Shown here: positions 1 to 11,830 of the stretch, one piece after another | Layout: each line of letters begins with the position of its first letter | Numbering within the stretch: the stretch's first letter is position 1 | Assembly: GCF_021347895.1 (NCBI RefSeq) | Contig: NC_067113.1 | Location: 1,058,467-1,122,466, forward strand | Direction of reading: 5' to 3' | Source: Acanthochromis polyacanthus | Taxonomy: Eukaryota; Chordata; Actinopteri; Pomacentridae | DNA length: 64,000 nucleotides | The notes under the pieces: generated by a model | The model's input: the letters and a program-made list of their open reading frames with translations, nothing else | Told to the model about the DNA's origin: nothing | Database searches by the model: none | Program-made: the position numbers and the translations under genes

Positions 1-425
1 TGAAAGGGAAAAGGGGGATTCAGCTGTTGTCTCAGTTGACAAAGTCATACTTACACTTTCCCTAAAGCCCTTTTCCCCTCCCATCTCACAACTTCTCTGT
101 TTCACCCAAATTGAACATCATCAGCCCATTTAATGGTCATTATAACAATCCATCATTCCCATATGGGCCAGTGGTAACATCCCACCTCTAACTGGTCAGA
201 AGGTGCTTTACCAGGCTTGATCACTGATAAAAAGTAAAAATGATAACACAGGCTACCTCTTGCAGTTGGGGAAGGGTCAGAGGAAGCAATGGAGCTTTGT
301 AATATGTGGTAAAGGTAGTTTATTTTAACCCAAAACCCTCTTCTAAATCCAACCAAGTAGTTTTGGAGCCTAAACCGAACCAAACACTGACTGAAAACAA
401 AAGTCAAAATGAGAGTTCAATAGAA
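1..425. other. Unassigned non-coding sequence
   Basis: No recognisable gene or repeat family. The short open frames on both strands have no domain and biased, low-complexity composition. Probably intron or intergenic DNA. Confidence 0.5.

Positions 426-467
<42 letters not shown>
426..467. repeat. (AAT)7(ATT)7 palindromic microsatellite
   Basis: Seven AAT units are followed directly by seven ATT units. The 42 bp are therefore a perfect palindrome that could fold as a hairpin. A short CAC run follows. The two open frames crossing it are simple translations of the repeat. Confidence 0.9.
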
Positions 468-469
<2 letters not shown>

Positions 470-1600
470 AACACCACCACCACCAACAGCAATAATAATA
501 ACAATAGTGAAGGTAGGAGAGGTATCTTGTGGCCCATATGTATCTGAATGATGTGTGATGATAATGCTATTTGAATGATATGATAAAATATGAAAGTAGT
601 GTCTTACAATACCTTTGATATTAGGTTGTTTTCTCTTTTTCATGTTTTACATTTAGATCCCACTGAGCATAAACCACTGGAAAGCAACGATGTGAAACTG
701 TAACATTTTGACTTCAACAGCTAGCAGGCCACCCGAGCCTCTATCCTGTGACACAATCTATGGAAGGAGATGGGAAATTAGGACAGATGATCACAAAGTG
801 TGCTGAAAGATATTTACACTGCACAATCTAGTGACCAAAATAGTCTGATATTTGGGACAAGTTGTGTTTTTTCCCTCCATTTCTTCAAGACAGAGGTAAA
901 GGACAAGCTTGAGAAGCGCTAAAAGTTGCACTCATAGGCTCACAGGTTGGTCTAATGTAATGAGATTGGGCTTTTAAAAGAGCACCATGCACTTAGGCTA
1001 GCACAGTGCCACAGTGAATGGAGCATGTGGTGCATTAAGAAGTAAAGGCCAGAGCCACCATTCAGCAGTGTGGAGAAATGACAGATAAAGGGGACATGGA
1101 AAGTGAAAATGCATTAGCTGAGATATCGGTGTTGCAATGCACATGAATAGCAGGGAGGACATGTGTGTTTGAGTGCAGTTGTGTACTGATGTGGGTATTT
1201 TCTTGTGCCGTATATGTAACCCCATCCAAACACATTTGCAACAAGGCTTTTATTTTTTTATGGCCCTGTTGTTTTTCTCACGGAATAGCCATTCTTGCAA
1301 AGCCAACAAATGCTACCATTAAATGGGGTTGTGCAGATGTTGACATGAACTGCCACCTCTAGAAACCAAAGCAGTGACAGCCCAGCAAGTGTTCAGCCCA
1401 TCTCCATTAATGCTCCATTAAACGCTCTCATGACTGAAATACTACATTGCTTTTTTTTTTTTTTTTTACAAATCACAAAGGTAATCTTACTAGTTTGGAC
1501 CAAGTAACACTACTGTATGATTTTCAGCACAGAAACTTAGAGTAAAACCAATATATTAAGGACCTTTGTACATACAGCGTATCCACCAACCAAAACAGTC
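468..1600. other. Unassigned non-coding sequence
   Basis: AT-rich sequence with a poly-T run near 1450-1467. No domain-bearing open frame and no recognised repeat. Confidence 0.5.
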
Positions 1601-2165
1601 GAGAAGGTGACAGTTAAAAGTTGTGACCTAATCCCAAACAGCATTCAGAGGCTGGAGAATGAACTGGAAATAGGAACAGCTTTGGATTGTAGGATGACAA
1701 CTCCAGCAAAAATAAACTTCACTTTAGCAAAAATTCACCCCTCATACAGTTGTCATGAATGGAGAAGCTTTGAATGTATCCCCAAGTGCAATTGTAAAAA
1801 CCATCAAGGCGACGACAAAACTGGCTCACATGAGGAACATGTCAGGAAAGGAAGACCGAGAGTTTTCTCTGCTGCAGAGGACAAGTTCATCCGAGTCACT
1901 CAGATCAGAGCCCAGATAAATGCCACCCAGAGGTCTAGGAGCAGACACATCTCTACATCAACTGTTCAGAGGAGACTGACCAATCAGGTCTTTATGATCT
2001 AACCGCTAATAAGGAAAAGCAACAAGCAGAAGAGATTAGTTTGGGCCCAGAAACACCAGAAATGGACATTAGACCAGTGGAGATCTGGGCTTTGGTCTGA
2101 TGAGTCCAAATTTGAGATCTTTGGTTCCACCTGCCGTGTCTTTGTGCAACGCATAAAAGGTGAAT

Positions 2166-2322
2166 GGATGGTCTCTACATGTATGGTTCCACCATGAAGC
2201 ATGGAGGAGGAGGTGTGATGGTCTCTACATGCATGGTTCCACCATGAAGCATGGAGGAGGAGGTATGATGGTCTCTACATGCATGGTTCCCACCGTGAAG
2301 CATGGAGGAGGAGGTATGATGG
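2166..2322 (+). repeat. Three tandem copies of a 50-bp transposase segment
   Basis: The segment beginning GTCTCTACAT recurs at 2171, 2221 and 2271. Each copy holds the motif encoding the KHGGGG region of the Tc1 transposase, and the third copy carries a one-base insertion. Since 50 is not a multiple of three, the expansion shifts the frame. It arose after, or together with, loss of function of the element. Confidence 0.9.
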
Positions 2323-2517
2323 GCATTGTTGGGGATTTATTCCAAACTGAAGGAACCCTGAACCAGCATGGCTACCACAGCATCCTGCAGCAACATGACA
2401 TCCCATCCATGGCTTAGTTGGACCATCATTTAATCCCCAACAGGACAATGACCCCAAACACACCTCCAGGCTGTGGAAGGACTATCTGACCAAGAAGGAG
2501 ATGATGGAGATGACCTG

Positions 2518-3833
2518 GGGCCTCATTTATAAAGCTTGCGTACGCACAAAACAGGGCTAGAAAGTGCCGTACGCCACTTTCTACGCAAAGGTTGTGATTT
2601 ATAAAAACAAACTTGGCGTGAGAATGTGCGCACCGGTGCACCAACCTTGATTCTTGATGCTTCTTTACGCACAAAACAGGGCGTAAATCACAAACTTTGC
2701 GTAGAAAGTGGCGTACGCTGTGTTCGTTGTGATTTCTAAAAAAAACTTGGCGTGAGAATGTGCGCACCGGTGCGCCAACTTTGATGCTGGCTTAAGCACA
2801 TTTTGGAGACAGAGGGAACGGCAGTGCCGGAGGATGAAGTGGCGAATTGAAACCAGACTGATCTCAAACCTTTATTGTTATCACATATTAGACTTGTAGA
2901 GCCGGATAATCATAAACCCTCATTGTTGTAGATGTTCATATAGTGCGCCATTCGGCCGACGACTGTATTTGCAGAACTATGTTCATATATCAACAGGGGC
3001 AGATTGAACGTTATTTCATTCGGTCGTTTGACCGAAGGGCCGGTATCTGGGGCCGGTGCGGTGATCTTTATTAAATAATTTTGTTTACTGATCACCTGGC
3101 GCCCGTATGGCTCATCGGGGAAAGCAGAAGACCCATTTGCAGGGTTGGTCTCTGACGCAGTGGCCTGGCTTCTATTCCTGCCCGCGGCACTTTTATGCAT
3201 GTCTTCCCCCTACTCTTCTCCCCATTTCCTGTCACTCTTCACTGCAACTATCACAGTAAAAAGGCAAAAAAAGTAAAGAATTTTGTTTATTTATCCATAT
3301 GCGGCCGAATGGGATGAGCGTCCAACCATTAATCAGCCCTGTACAGGCACGCAGGCACACATGCTTCACACCACAACCCCCGAGTGAAAATGAATTTGTC
3401 TATGTGAACCGAAAAAATGTACATTCAATCAGTGTACAAATTATTTGTACATCGGACATGATCATAGCAAATTTAGTGGCAGGGTGGCCAGGGTCAACAC
3501 ATGATTCATTCATCCTGACGCACAGCAGTGAAAAGACTGCAGGCCGGCGCTGCGTGAAATGCCGTGGATCAGCAGCTTATTTATATACAGATACATTCAT
3601 GAGTTACTTTGCATTGACCATTCATGGTAAAATGTGGGTGTGTTGTGGGCGGAATGTGAGGTGGATCCACCTGTGCAATCTTCCAGCTGGTGTCTGATTT
3701 ATCAAGAAATTGCATGCAGCTGTGCTTACGCAAAGTTTTATAAATCAGGGGCAAAGGGCATACGCCCTTTTCGTATTTTCGGCGTACGCAAACTTTAGTA
3801 TGGATGCTACGCAATGTTTTATAAATGAGGCCC
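2518..3833 (+). mobile_element. Harbinger/PIF-type DNA transposon nested in Tc1
   Basis: Terminal inverted repeats read GGGCCTCATTTATAAA at 2518 and its complement ending at 3833. They are flanked by the direct repeat CTG (2515-2517 and 3834-3836). Removing the insert and one CTG restores the Tc1 reading GACCTGGCCTCC. A CWG target duplication is typical of vertebrate Harbinger elements, and the interior encodes a PIF/Harbinger nuclease fragment. At 1316 bp it is shorter than an autonomous element and its genes are broken. Near the left end a block of about 125 bp occurs twice (about 2545-2640 and 2665-2785). Confidence 0.88.
3299..3697 (+). pseudogene. Harbinger nuclease (DDE_Tnp_4) fragment
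   Basis: The 132-residue frame contains NEFVYVNRKNVHSISVQ near residue 30, then an AGWPGSTHDSFIL block near residues 61-73. This is the order seen in HARBI1/PIF nucleases: the NRK-HS-N-Q region, then the G-S-x-H-D-S motif carrying a catalytic Asp. The N-terminal part and the last acidic residue are not in this frame. Beyond about residue 115 the frame runs into the subterminal repeat of the element. In an active element the nuclease cuts the terminal repeats with a Myb-like partner; no complete partner is visible. The 96-residue minus-strand frame at 2910-3200 might be a relic of one, but I cannot recognise a SANT/Myb domain in it. Confidence 0.75.
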
Positions 3834-4233
3834 CTGGCCTCCACAGTCATCTGACCTAAACCCAATCCAGATGTTTGGGATGAGATGGAACACAGAGTGA
3901 AGGAAAAAGGACCAACAAGTGTTCAGCATCTGGGAACTAATCAAGACTGTTGGAGAACCATTTTAGGTTTTACCTCATGAAGCTCATCTATAGAATACCA
4001 AGAGTTCACAAAGCAGTAATCAAAGCAAAGGGTGGCTGTTTTGAAGAATGTAAAATATAAAACATGTTTTGAGTTATTTCACACTTTTTTGTTTGCTGCA
4101 TAATTCTAGATGTGTTCATAGATTTGATGCTTTCAGTGAGAATCTACAATGCAAATAGTCATGAAAATAAAGAAAAATCATTAAATGAGAAGGTGTGTCC
4201 AAACTTTTGATTGGTAGTGCATATATATCCATA

Positions 4234-4290
4234 TCTATAGCTGTATATCTATATCTATATATCTATCCATATCTATATTCAAATTGTGAA
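4234..4290. repeat. Degenerate (TATATC)n AT-rich tract
   Basis: Short run of CATATC/TATATC units just right of the Tc1 end. It may have been the TA-rich insertion target. Confidence 0.6.
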
Positions 4291-4292
4291 TA

Positions 4293-4500
4293 TAATGGTA
4301 GAAGGATGCTGAGTTTCCCACTGCCAGGCAGGAGGCCTAGAGGAAGACCAAAGAGGAGGTTTATGGATGTGGTTAAAGAGGACATGAAGGTAGTTGGTGT
4401 GAGAGAAGAGGATGCAGCAGACAGGGTTAGATGGAGGCAATTGATTCGCTGTGGCGACCCCTGAAGGGAAAAGCTGAAAGGAAAAGAAGAAGAAGAAGAT
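4293..4500 (+). pseudogene. 3' end of an RTE-like LINE with (AAG)n tail
   Basis: The frame ending at 4464 encodes GRPRGRPKRRFMDVVKEDM followed by a DRVRWRQLIRCGDP-like end and a stop. This resembles the extreme C terminus of RTE-group reverse transcriptases, which are abundant in fish. A short 3' UTR ends in AAGAAGAAGAAG, typical of 5'-truncated LINE copies. Only the last 55 or so codons remain. Clade assignment is from memory of the motif and is less certain than the LINE call. Confidence 0.65.
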
Positions 4501-5548
4501 CTATATTCAAATTAGCAAAGTGCACCTTTCATAATACAAGCAACAAAGACTATATTGTGCCAGGCAGTGTGAGGGAAGAATGAGCTCATAGCAGCAGCTG
4601 AACAGCTAATTCCATCCTGCAGACTGACCCAACCCCGTGACCAAGCTTTACATCACAGTCGACAGGGTGTGTTGGTAGCTTGTAATGGCTAATTAACAGG
4701 CAATAAGTTCACCGTAGCTATATACATCTTTTACAGCTGTGTAAAAAAAAACAACAACAACCTCTGACACTTCCTTTGTGTTGCTTGGCAACAAAGGCAG
4801 AATCTGCTTTCTGTGTACAAAAGGATTCATGTTTAAAGCTTTCCCAGGAGCTGGTTTGAGAGCAGCAATTTGACAGCTGCACAGAGGAAAAGGAGGAGAG
4901 GACGGAGAGGAGGAACATGGATGAGAATTAGATTCCTACAAAGTCATCTGTTTTTCTGTCTGCATGATGCTGAAGGCAGAACGTGGTACTGTCGGTAGCT
5001 TGCCAGTACTTAAAAGCATGACACTCATTCATCTGTATCATGTGATGTTTGAACTGCTAAGTAATGTGACACTTGCTGTTTTTATGAGCTCAGTCTTGGT
5101 GAAAGCAAAATGGATTTTATGTCACAGCAGAGCTTTTCTTTAAGGAAATGCAATCTTAGCCCAAAAACCACCTTGGGGCGCCAACAGTCGCTGTGTGTGC
5201 CATGAAATGCATTTCCTACCATGGAATGAAGACAGTGACTTTGGAGTAAATAAAATGAAATAACCATATCATTACAACCCTAATTTACACTGCTTTGGAC
5301 AAAATGTATGCCTCAGGCAGTTTCCTGACTCTTTGTGAGCTTTTTGTGACACAGCATTTTCCTGCACAAAATGGACATGACACACAGCCAGCATCTCATG
5401 CTGTGAAATACATCTGACGCCACAACAAAACGCATGGCATTGATGTCTGGTTAGTATTGTGTGCAAAAGTTCATTTCACAAGAACTAATTCATGCATGCA
5501 GTTTCATGCCAGAAAAAAAACTACACCTATTTGATTGCACAAACTGAG
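4501..5548. other. Unassigned non-coding sequence
   Basis: No recognised gene, RNA or repeat. Short open frames on the minus strand at 4718-4918, 5082-5267 and 5272-5466 lack domains. Confidence 0.5.
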
Positions 5549-5825
5549 AAATGGTAAAAGGTCTGCATTTATATAGCACTTTACCTAAAATGATACCCAA
5601 AGCGCTTTACAATATACTTCACATTCACAAACACGGTAGAAGCTGCCATGCAAGGCGCGAACCACGAAACATCAGGAGCAGTTAGGGCTTCGGTGTCTTG
5701 CTCAGGGACACCTTGACACGAGCTCTGTAGGACAGGATCGAACTGGGCCATGCCGCTCAGTGGGTAGAGTGTCTGTCCCCACCCTAACCCTTGTGTCCAC
5801 TCGAGCGGACATAAGGACCTCTAGC
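5549..5825. repeat. Dispersed fish repeat with 'tttatatagc...aaagcgcttta' motif
   Basis: The pair TTTATATAGCACTTT and AAAGCGCTTTACAATA, followed by CTTGCTCAGGGACACCTTGACA and a GATCGAA block, is a combination I know from many teleost genomes as an interspersed repeat. I cannot name the class with confidence and see no clear terminal repeats or target duplication. Confidence 0.5.
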
Positions 5826-6219
5826 AACTGAGTGAATTATGTTTCTGGTCTGACAGGGACAAAGGTGGCATTGAAATGACTGTGTTATTGAGCCACAGTA
5901 TTTCATAAGGAGGACGAGGGAAGGATGAATGGATCAATAGTGTGAAAGAGTTCCACACAGAAGACTGCAGCGAGACTCAGTTTCTTTTAACCATGACCAT
6001 GGTCTTTCCACAACCACAACAATGGCAGATCACTAAACTGTCTTGTAATTGTTTTTCATTACCACATATAAAAGGCAATGGCAATAAAAAGGCTTATATC
6101 GGCCATATCTCAAAAAGTGCTTTTGTTCTTCAAACAAACACTGATGAACCAGAACACTGTGATCACTTACAGACTAGTAAATAGCATTGATTATCTCATC
6201 ACAACAACACATATTAAGG
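5826..6219. other. Unassigned non-coding sequence
   Basis: No recognised features. The 80-codon open frame at 5942-6184 has no domain and ordinary composition. Confidence 0.5.
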
Positions 6220-6221
6220 TA

Positions 6222-7005
6222 CAGTTGTGTTCAAAGTAATAGCAGTCCCACATCACTAGCAAGATAAATCACTTTTTGTGTTCGAATTTCAACTTCTACA
6301 CTGCAAGTGAGTTTCTAAAAGGCTTAGTAAAGGTATAGAAAACCAACAGGCATGACGTGCATGCTGCTGATTTTGTGAAACTGAATCATTGACTGAAAGG
6401 GGCGTGTTCAAAAAAGTAGCACTGCTGAGTTCAATTACTGAGGTCATTGATTATGTGAAAAAAATAGGTGTTGAACAGGTGGCCCTTATTTAAGGATCAA
6501 GGCAGCTGATGCTGCATATGCTGGCTGTACATTTGTCCTTGAAAAACAGAGTAAAATGGGTCGTTCAAGACACTGTTCAGAAGAAGAGCGTTCTTTGATT
6601 AAGAAATTAATAAAAGGTGGAAAACCTTTAAAGAAGTGCAGAAAATGATACGCTGTTCAGCTAAAAATGATTTTAAATGCTTTAAAATAGCAGTCAGAAC
6701 CAGAAAGGTGAAGAAGAAAAAGAAAAACGACTATTCGAATCGATCAGAGAAAAACCAAAATGGCAAAGGCTCAGCCAATGATCAGCTCCAGGAGGATCAA
6801 AGTAGATCTAAGGTTGCCTGTGAGTACCGTAAGAATTAGACGGCACCGATGTGAAGCCAAGCTACCAGCAAGAAGCCCCACAAAGTCCCACTGTTAAAAA
6901 AAAAGGTGCGCTGAAGCGGTTACAATTTGCCAAAGAACACATTGACTGGCCTAAAAAGAAATGGCATAATATTTTGTGGACTGATGACAGTAAGATTGTT
7001 CTTTT
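6222..7005 (+). mobile_element. 3'-truncated Tc1-type transposon
   Basis: The left terminus, TA then CAGTTGTGTTCAAAGTAATA at 6222, has the form of a fish Tc1 terminal repeat. A second, related stretch (GTGTTCAAAAAAGTAGCA, about 6405) could be the inner repeat of an IR/DR-type end. Coding sequence follows from 6556 and stops resembling a transposase at about 7005, shortly after [10 protein letters not shown], the first catalytic Asp region. The rest of the transposase and the right end are missing. Confidence 0.82.
6556..7005 (+). pseudogene. Tc1 transposase N-terminal fragment, frameshifted
   Basis: Begins with ATG at 6556 and encodes a MGRSRHCSEEERSLIKKLI-like start. A frameshift near 6625 moves the frame to the MQKMIRCSAK run at 6636-6839. 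Later frames hold remnants of the second helix-turn-helix and of [10 protein letters not shown]. Stops interrupt every frame, so no protein is made. Confidence 0.75.
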
Positions 7006-8153
7006 TGTTCTCACTGCTCTCTGAGCTGTTTGCACAGACTAGCATATTTTAATTATTACATGATGTCTAGTCTATGTGGTTTATCACCGGTAGAAAGCTA
7101 CATGTAGGTAAATTTTCCTTTACCTTAAAGCAGGTACCTTTAACCAGCTGTGGGGACCTACTGTGCAATACCAAATTGGGTAGACAATAAAAGAATAACT
7201 GTGTTTAACAATACTTGCTTCATCAGTCAGTCGCTGCTATCAAACAGAGGCTAGTGCTTTGCCTCTGCAGGGCAGTGGAGCAGTGTACACTTTCCATTGA
7301 GTAATTGTTAGTCTAACTGATAATGAGCCGTGATTCTTTTCCCCCACCTCCCCCTCTCTGAGGTTCTCCATCTCCTCTATTTACCTCGCCCTTCCATCTT
7401 TGCAGAACAGAAAAGTCCCAGTTGTTGTAATTTTAATATCAAACTGTGTTTCGTATTTGTCACAGCTGCCCTAAAGGAAATACTTTGCTCGTTTTACTCC
7501 CTGTGTACTTTAAAATGAGATTCTTTCACTCTCCTTCCTCCCCTGATGCCCCTCGTTTACTCCTGTCTCCTCCTCTTCACTGTGGATGTGTGCACAGTCT
7601 TTGTGTTCCTATGTGTTTGTATGTGTTTCCCATCACGCCCCACACTTCCAGCCTCTGCTCTTCACTAGCATCCTGTGAGGTTTGCAGTATTTTTAAACCC
7701 GCCTGCTATCCAGAGAGGGAGGATCTGAGGCACAAATTCATCTGCATGAAACATTTAAGTCCATCGAGAAATCTCAAACACCTCAACCAGCTGCAATTAA
7801 GACGCTGCTGTGAAGCAAGTTTTTAAAAACAGTTTTTTAACGCCTGCCATCCCTATCAAATGAAGTCATTAGTCTAAATCAGAGTGGTGCAGAGCGGTCT
7901 CATCAGTTTACAGCATTTTACCACATCACACACTATGCAAATAATTTCTACTGCATATTTTCCCTCTGAGAGACAAATATACTGAGCCTCTGGGCTTTTA
8001 ATCACCAGCCCCTCTTATTCTCATTCAGTTGGACCATTTCTCCTGAGTACATCCTCCGTCTACATATTTGCCAGTCTAATTCCAATTTAATGTCTGCCAT
8101 GACAAATTCTGAAGTGGTCATTATATAAACAGGTCTACTTATATGAATGACCT
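7006..8153. other. Unassigned non-coding sequence
   Basis: No recognised repeat or gene. The 126-codon frame at 7446-7826 shows no domain; its Ser/Pro/Cys richness reflects pyrimidine-rich DNA. Confidence 0.5.
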
Positions 8154-8197
8154 GCACACACACACACACACACATACACACACACACACACACACAC
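8154..8197. repeat. (CA)n microsatellite
   Basis: About 22 CA units with one T interruption. Confidence 0.95.
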
Positions 8198-11100
8198 TGG
8201 TAGAAACAGGGCTTTTTAGAGCAAGCTTTATGTGATGTAGTGTAGTGAGAACTACGTGGAGTGAGGAGTGGAGTCCTGGAATAAGTCATTGTTCTTTTAT
8301 GTTGCTTTTTTTCCTTGATTGTATGAACTGTTCATTTTCTTTTTTATTTTTATAAACGTACACATTTTTAATCAATGATAGTTTTGAGTTTAATAACACT
8401 CCTTAAAAAATATATGCATTTATTTTTCTGTTTATGCTTTTGAAATGTTGTCCTAAACCAGTTTTTCAAAACTGTTTCAGAATGCTTGCTGACTGTGACA
8501 TTGCTGCAGCGAATACTTTACGGCACCAACTTAGCTCAAGTGCTAATGCTGCTAGCAGTACATTGCTCAAATATAGGTTGTGTAATAAACACAGTTCCAG
8601 TATTTCACTGAGCAAATGTCTTTTTTTAGTGTGGTCTTCATTAGGGATGAACACTTATTTGAAATACTATCAAAACTGCAATATGGCCAAGAGCAATTCA
8701 AATTGCAGGAGCTGCAGTTTGTTGATAAAGGCGAAATGTATCACAGCATTATCAATGAAGCATTGATGACGCACCTACAAATCACATTTTCCAGACAAGA
8801 GAAATAACAGACTGCAGCAAAAATCATGTTGTTCTTTTCATGCTTACTTCAGTGGAAAACTGACACATGCAATGTCTGCCAATTATAAATTTAAAAAAAT
8901 CTGTCAATGTGTATCTGTCAATTAGAAATGACAAATTGGCAAAATTATATCAGAATTATAGAATTATATACATCCAGTCTGCATGTATTTCAGTCTCAAT
9001 CATAGGCAAAGTTGTTTTTGGAAATGCACAAAGGAAATATGTTTTCCTTTCTTTCAGTTCAAGTCAGCAGCTGTTGACCAATTAGAAATTTTGCAACCTC
9101 CTGTATTGCTTGCTGCACTCCACACATCTGCATGGACAGTGACAACACAACAGAAGCAAAACAATGGAGCACAAGATTGTTGTAAATACACCGTAAGTCC
9201 ACTTGAGACAATTTTCATTGGCCAAAGTCAGAATCTATACTTGCTGTGTTCTCCATGCAAGGCTTACTATTCTTTTCTTAGTCATCTGTGTGCCAGGGAT
9301 GAAGACAATAGATTTTCCAAAACTGCTTTTGATCTAACTGTTTTTGATAATTAGTAGGATTTAATATCTTTAGTTTACACAACAAGGTCTTTTGGAAGAC
9401 AGAGGTTAGAAAAGTTATTTAAAAGTCAAAACACAGCGTCCTCTTTTAGCCTGTGGAAAGTTGATATTTTAGCAAAGCAGACCTGCACACATTCAACTAA
9501 CAAAAAGTTAATACAGCAGACCTGTGACTCATTTAAACTCTTTTGTGATTGTAACCTATACATTACTGTTAGCATGCTGGCGCATGGTTGAGCTAACTGC
9601 TCCATCTTGTTTGCCTTGAATAAATGGAAAACTATTCCAGCTGGTATTTGTAAAGCATTTCTCCATGCCTCCTCAGAGTATGAGCAAATGACTTCTACAT
9701 GAGCGAAGAGCTGAGCATTGATGTGTTGTTTTTTAACCACAACCTCCGTACATCAGCAGCCTGCGAGGCCCTCCTCCAGCCTGTCACATGACGCAGACAG
9801 TCACTGATGAGCACTCAGCTAGTTGCCCTTTGAATGTGAACACAAACACACACACAAGGACAGACAGGGCCATGGCTGCCATAATGTGGCTTTGTAATAG
9901 AAAATGACACACGGTTAGATATGGCAGAATGGAAGGGCAGCCTGTGTCCTCCAATCTGACACATCATCTCAGTACTTCACCTACCTCTGAGCCACACACA
10001 CTGACATGCGTGACACAAATCTCCCATGCATAAGGTCAGAAACTCTGAGACACATAAACACACACACAATGAATGTCAGGAAGAATGACAAAGCCTGTCC
10101 ATCATCCTGCTACCTTTTTACAGCGGGTTTCTCACATCCTCCACGAAGACAACAATGGTCAAAAGCAGCTAAGCGTATGATTGACACAGTCTACCAACCC
10201 ATATACAGTTCATTTGCAAGGCTGTGTGAATGCTAGGACTGAAGAATTATTTAATGTCAAATTGGAATTGGGCTTTGAAACTATAAACATTTTATTTTAT
10301 TTTTTAAAAGTGCTGCAATTTAGAATATACATTATGCAGCTCAGCTGACTCAGGGTTTAAACAAGCCAGAGGTTTCACAAATTCATGCCATCCTCCTTGT
10401 GTGATCGTCACACCTTTAATCATGTCTCATGTGGTAATGCCACATTACACTTCAAATCAATCTTATGGAATGTAGGCAGCAAGTGCAGCTGCTGCAACAT
10501 CTCCACTTTGTGAGGGAAAATGTGTTGTCCTGTGTTTCTTTATTGTACACATTTCTTCACATTGCCTTGTATTATCTTGTACCATGGCCACAAAGAACCC
10601 AACATTCTTATTGGCTGTGTTTTAGTTTTAGTAACCAGACAAATATGACAGGTGTTAGATGGATGTTATTATTTAGAAGTTCACAGCAGAACTTCTGAGA
10701 CTCCGGAAGTGCATTTTTTGATATTTACATCATATTTATCCCATGTTTTTGGGATATTCATTGGACATACACATTTTGTAGAGAAGTACGACATAACAAA
10801 TTCAAAGAGAAATTAAATTGCCGCCTGTCCGTTTTGCTACTGTAATCAGTTTGGTGACAACAGTTCTTTGCTCACATGCTGTACAGCAATAAATATATTG
10901 CTGTACAGCTGTACATTTAGTGTTAGGAGCTGAAATTTGACAACAGAAATAAAACCAGCAATCATACCAGCTGACAATAGTGATGTTGATGTGTTTCTAT
11001 TTGCGTGTTCTTGTTCCTGTTCCTCTGTGTCCCCTCCATCTGTACCCAAGCTTGGAAGACATTTTTTCTGCCTTCCTGAGGTAACACAGAGATAATTATG

Positions 11101-11385
11101 TAATCATACTGGCTGGACATCTTCATTAAGCCTCAGTGTTATGGATGCAGTGAGTTAGTGGCTCAGGCTGCAGGGACAAACCAGAGGAGAAGAACAGAGA
11201 GGCATGAGATAATGAAAGAGTGCAAAGGAAAGGAAATTATTACCTCCACAGTAAGCAGGGAGTGTGCTGACCTCAATCACAAATGAAATGAGAAAGGTGC
11301 TGCGCTTCATGGTGTGCATGATGTTGCTAGAAGGATGGTAACATTTCTTTTACTACATTTTTTCGGAACTTTCTAATTGCACGTA
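8198..11385. other. Unassigned non-coding sequence
   Basis: About 3.2 kb with no recognisable coding domain or repeat, apart from the perfect hairpin at 10878-10909 listed separately. The frames at 8434-8766, 8983-9354 and 9426-9740 look like chance ORFs. Probably intron or intergenic DNA. Confidence 0.5.
10878..10909. other. Perfect 14-bp inverted repeat with 4-nt loop
   Basis: GCTGTACAGCAATA (10878-10891) is followed by AATA and then by its exact complement TATTGCTGTACAGC (10896-10909). It could form a hairpin in RNA or a small cruciform. A third GCTGTACA copy overlaps its right edge at 10907. Function unknown. Confidence 0.8.
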
Positions 11386-11387
11386 TT

Positions 11388-11830
11388 ACACTGATCGGTA
11401 CACTGATCAGCCACAGTCTGATCACCGACATCTGAAGTGAATAACATTGATCACCTAGCTATATGATGGTTGACATGTACCACCCACCTAAACATTGCAG
11501 GTCAAAAAAAAACCAACCCCCACCCCCTATGGCAACAGCAGTGCTTGATAGCAGTTACCACCCTCAGCAGGACAATGCACCACAACACACCACAAAAACT
11601 GCTCAGGAGTGATCCGGGGAACATGACAGAGCTGGGATGTTCATCTGGGTTCCACACTCCCCTGATCCAAACCTTACTGAGCATCTGTGGGGCTTGTCAG
11701 GATCAGCCTGATCTAGCTGGAACCCACCCTGCAACCCACAGGACCCACAGAATTCACTGCCATCATCCAGGTGCAACAGGACATCCCAGAGGTCCTGAGT
11801 CCATGAACCTCTGAGTCAGCAGAGTTTTAG
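11388..11830 (+). mobile_element. Internally deleted Tc1-type remnant
   Basis: Starts with a CACTGATCAGCCACA-type terminus familiar from a common fish Tc1 family. It continues with coding relics: CAGCAGGACAATGCACCACA (the QQDNAP-like second catalytic Asp region, about 11566) and a CTGATCCAAACCTTACTGAGCA stretch ([12 protein letters not shown], about 11661). The N-terminal two thirds are deleted. Related fragments lie at 39880-40785 and 53460-53615. Confidence 0.72.

Larger units (their letters stand above)
1600..4232 (+). mobile_element. Degenerate Tc1-type DNA transposon, split by a nested element
   Basis: Translated pieces across 1760-2514 and 3837-4020 follow the order of a Tc1 transposase: a GRPRVFSAAEDKFIR-like DNA-binding linker, WSDESKFEIFG around the first catalytic Asp (about 2095-2125), a KHGGGG block, [16 protein letters not shown] sequence in broken frame (about 2430-2465), and SPDLNP-like sequence after the interruption. 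The right end, GTGTGTCCAAACTTTTGATT at 4194-4213, has the usual form of a fish Tc1 terminal repeat. The left terminal repeat is not clear, so the start is approximate. Frameshifts, stops, a 50-bp triplication and a 1.3-kb insertion make it inactive. Class assignment is firm, exact family is not. Confidence 0.85.
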
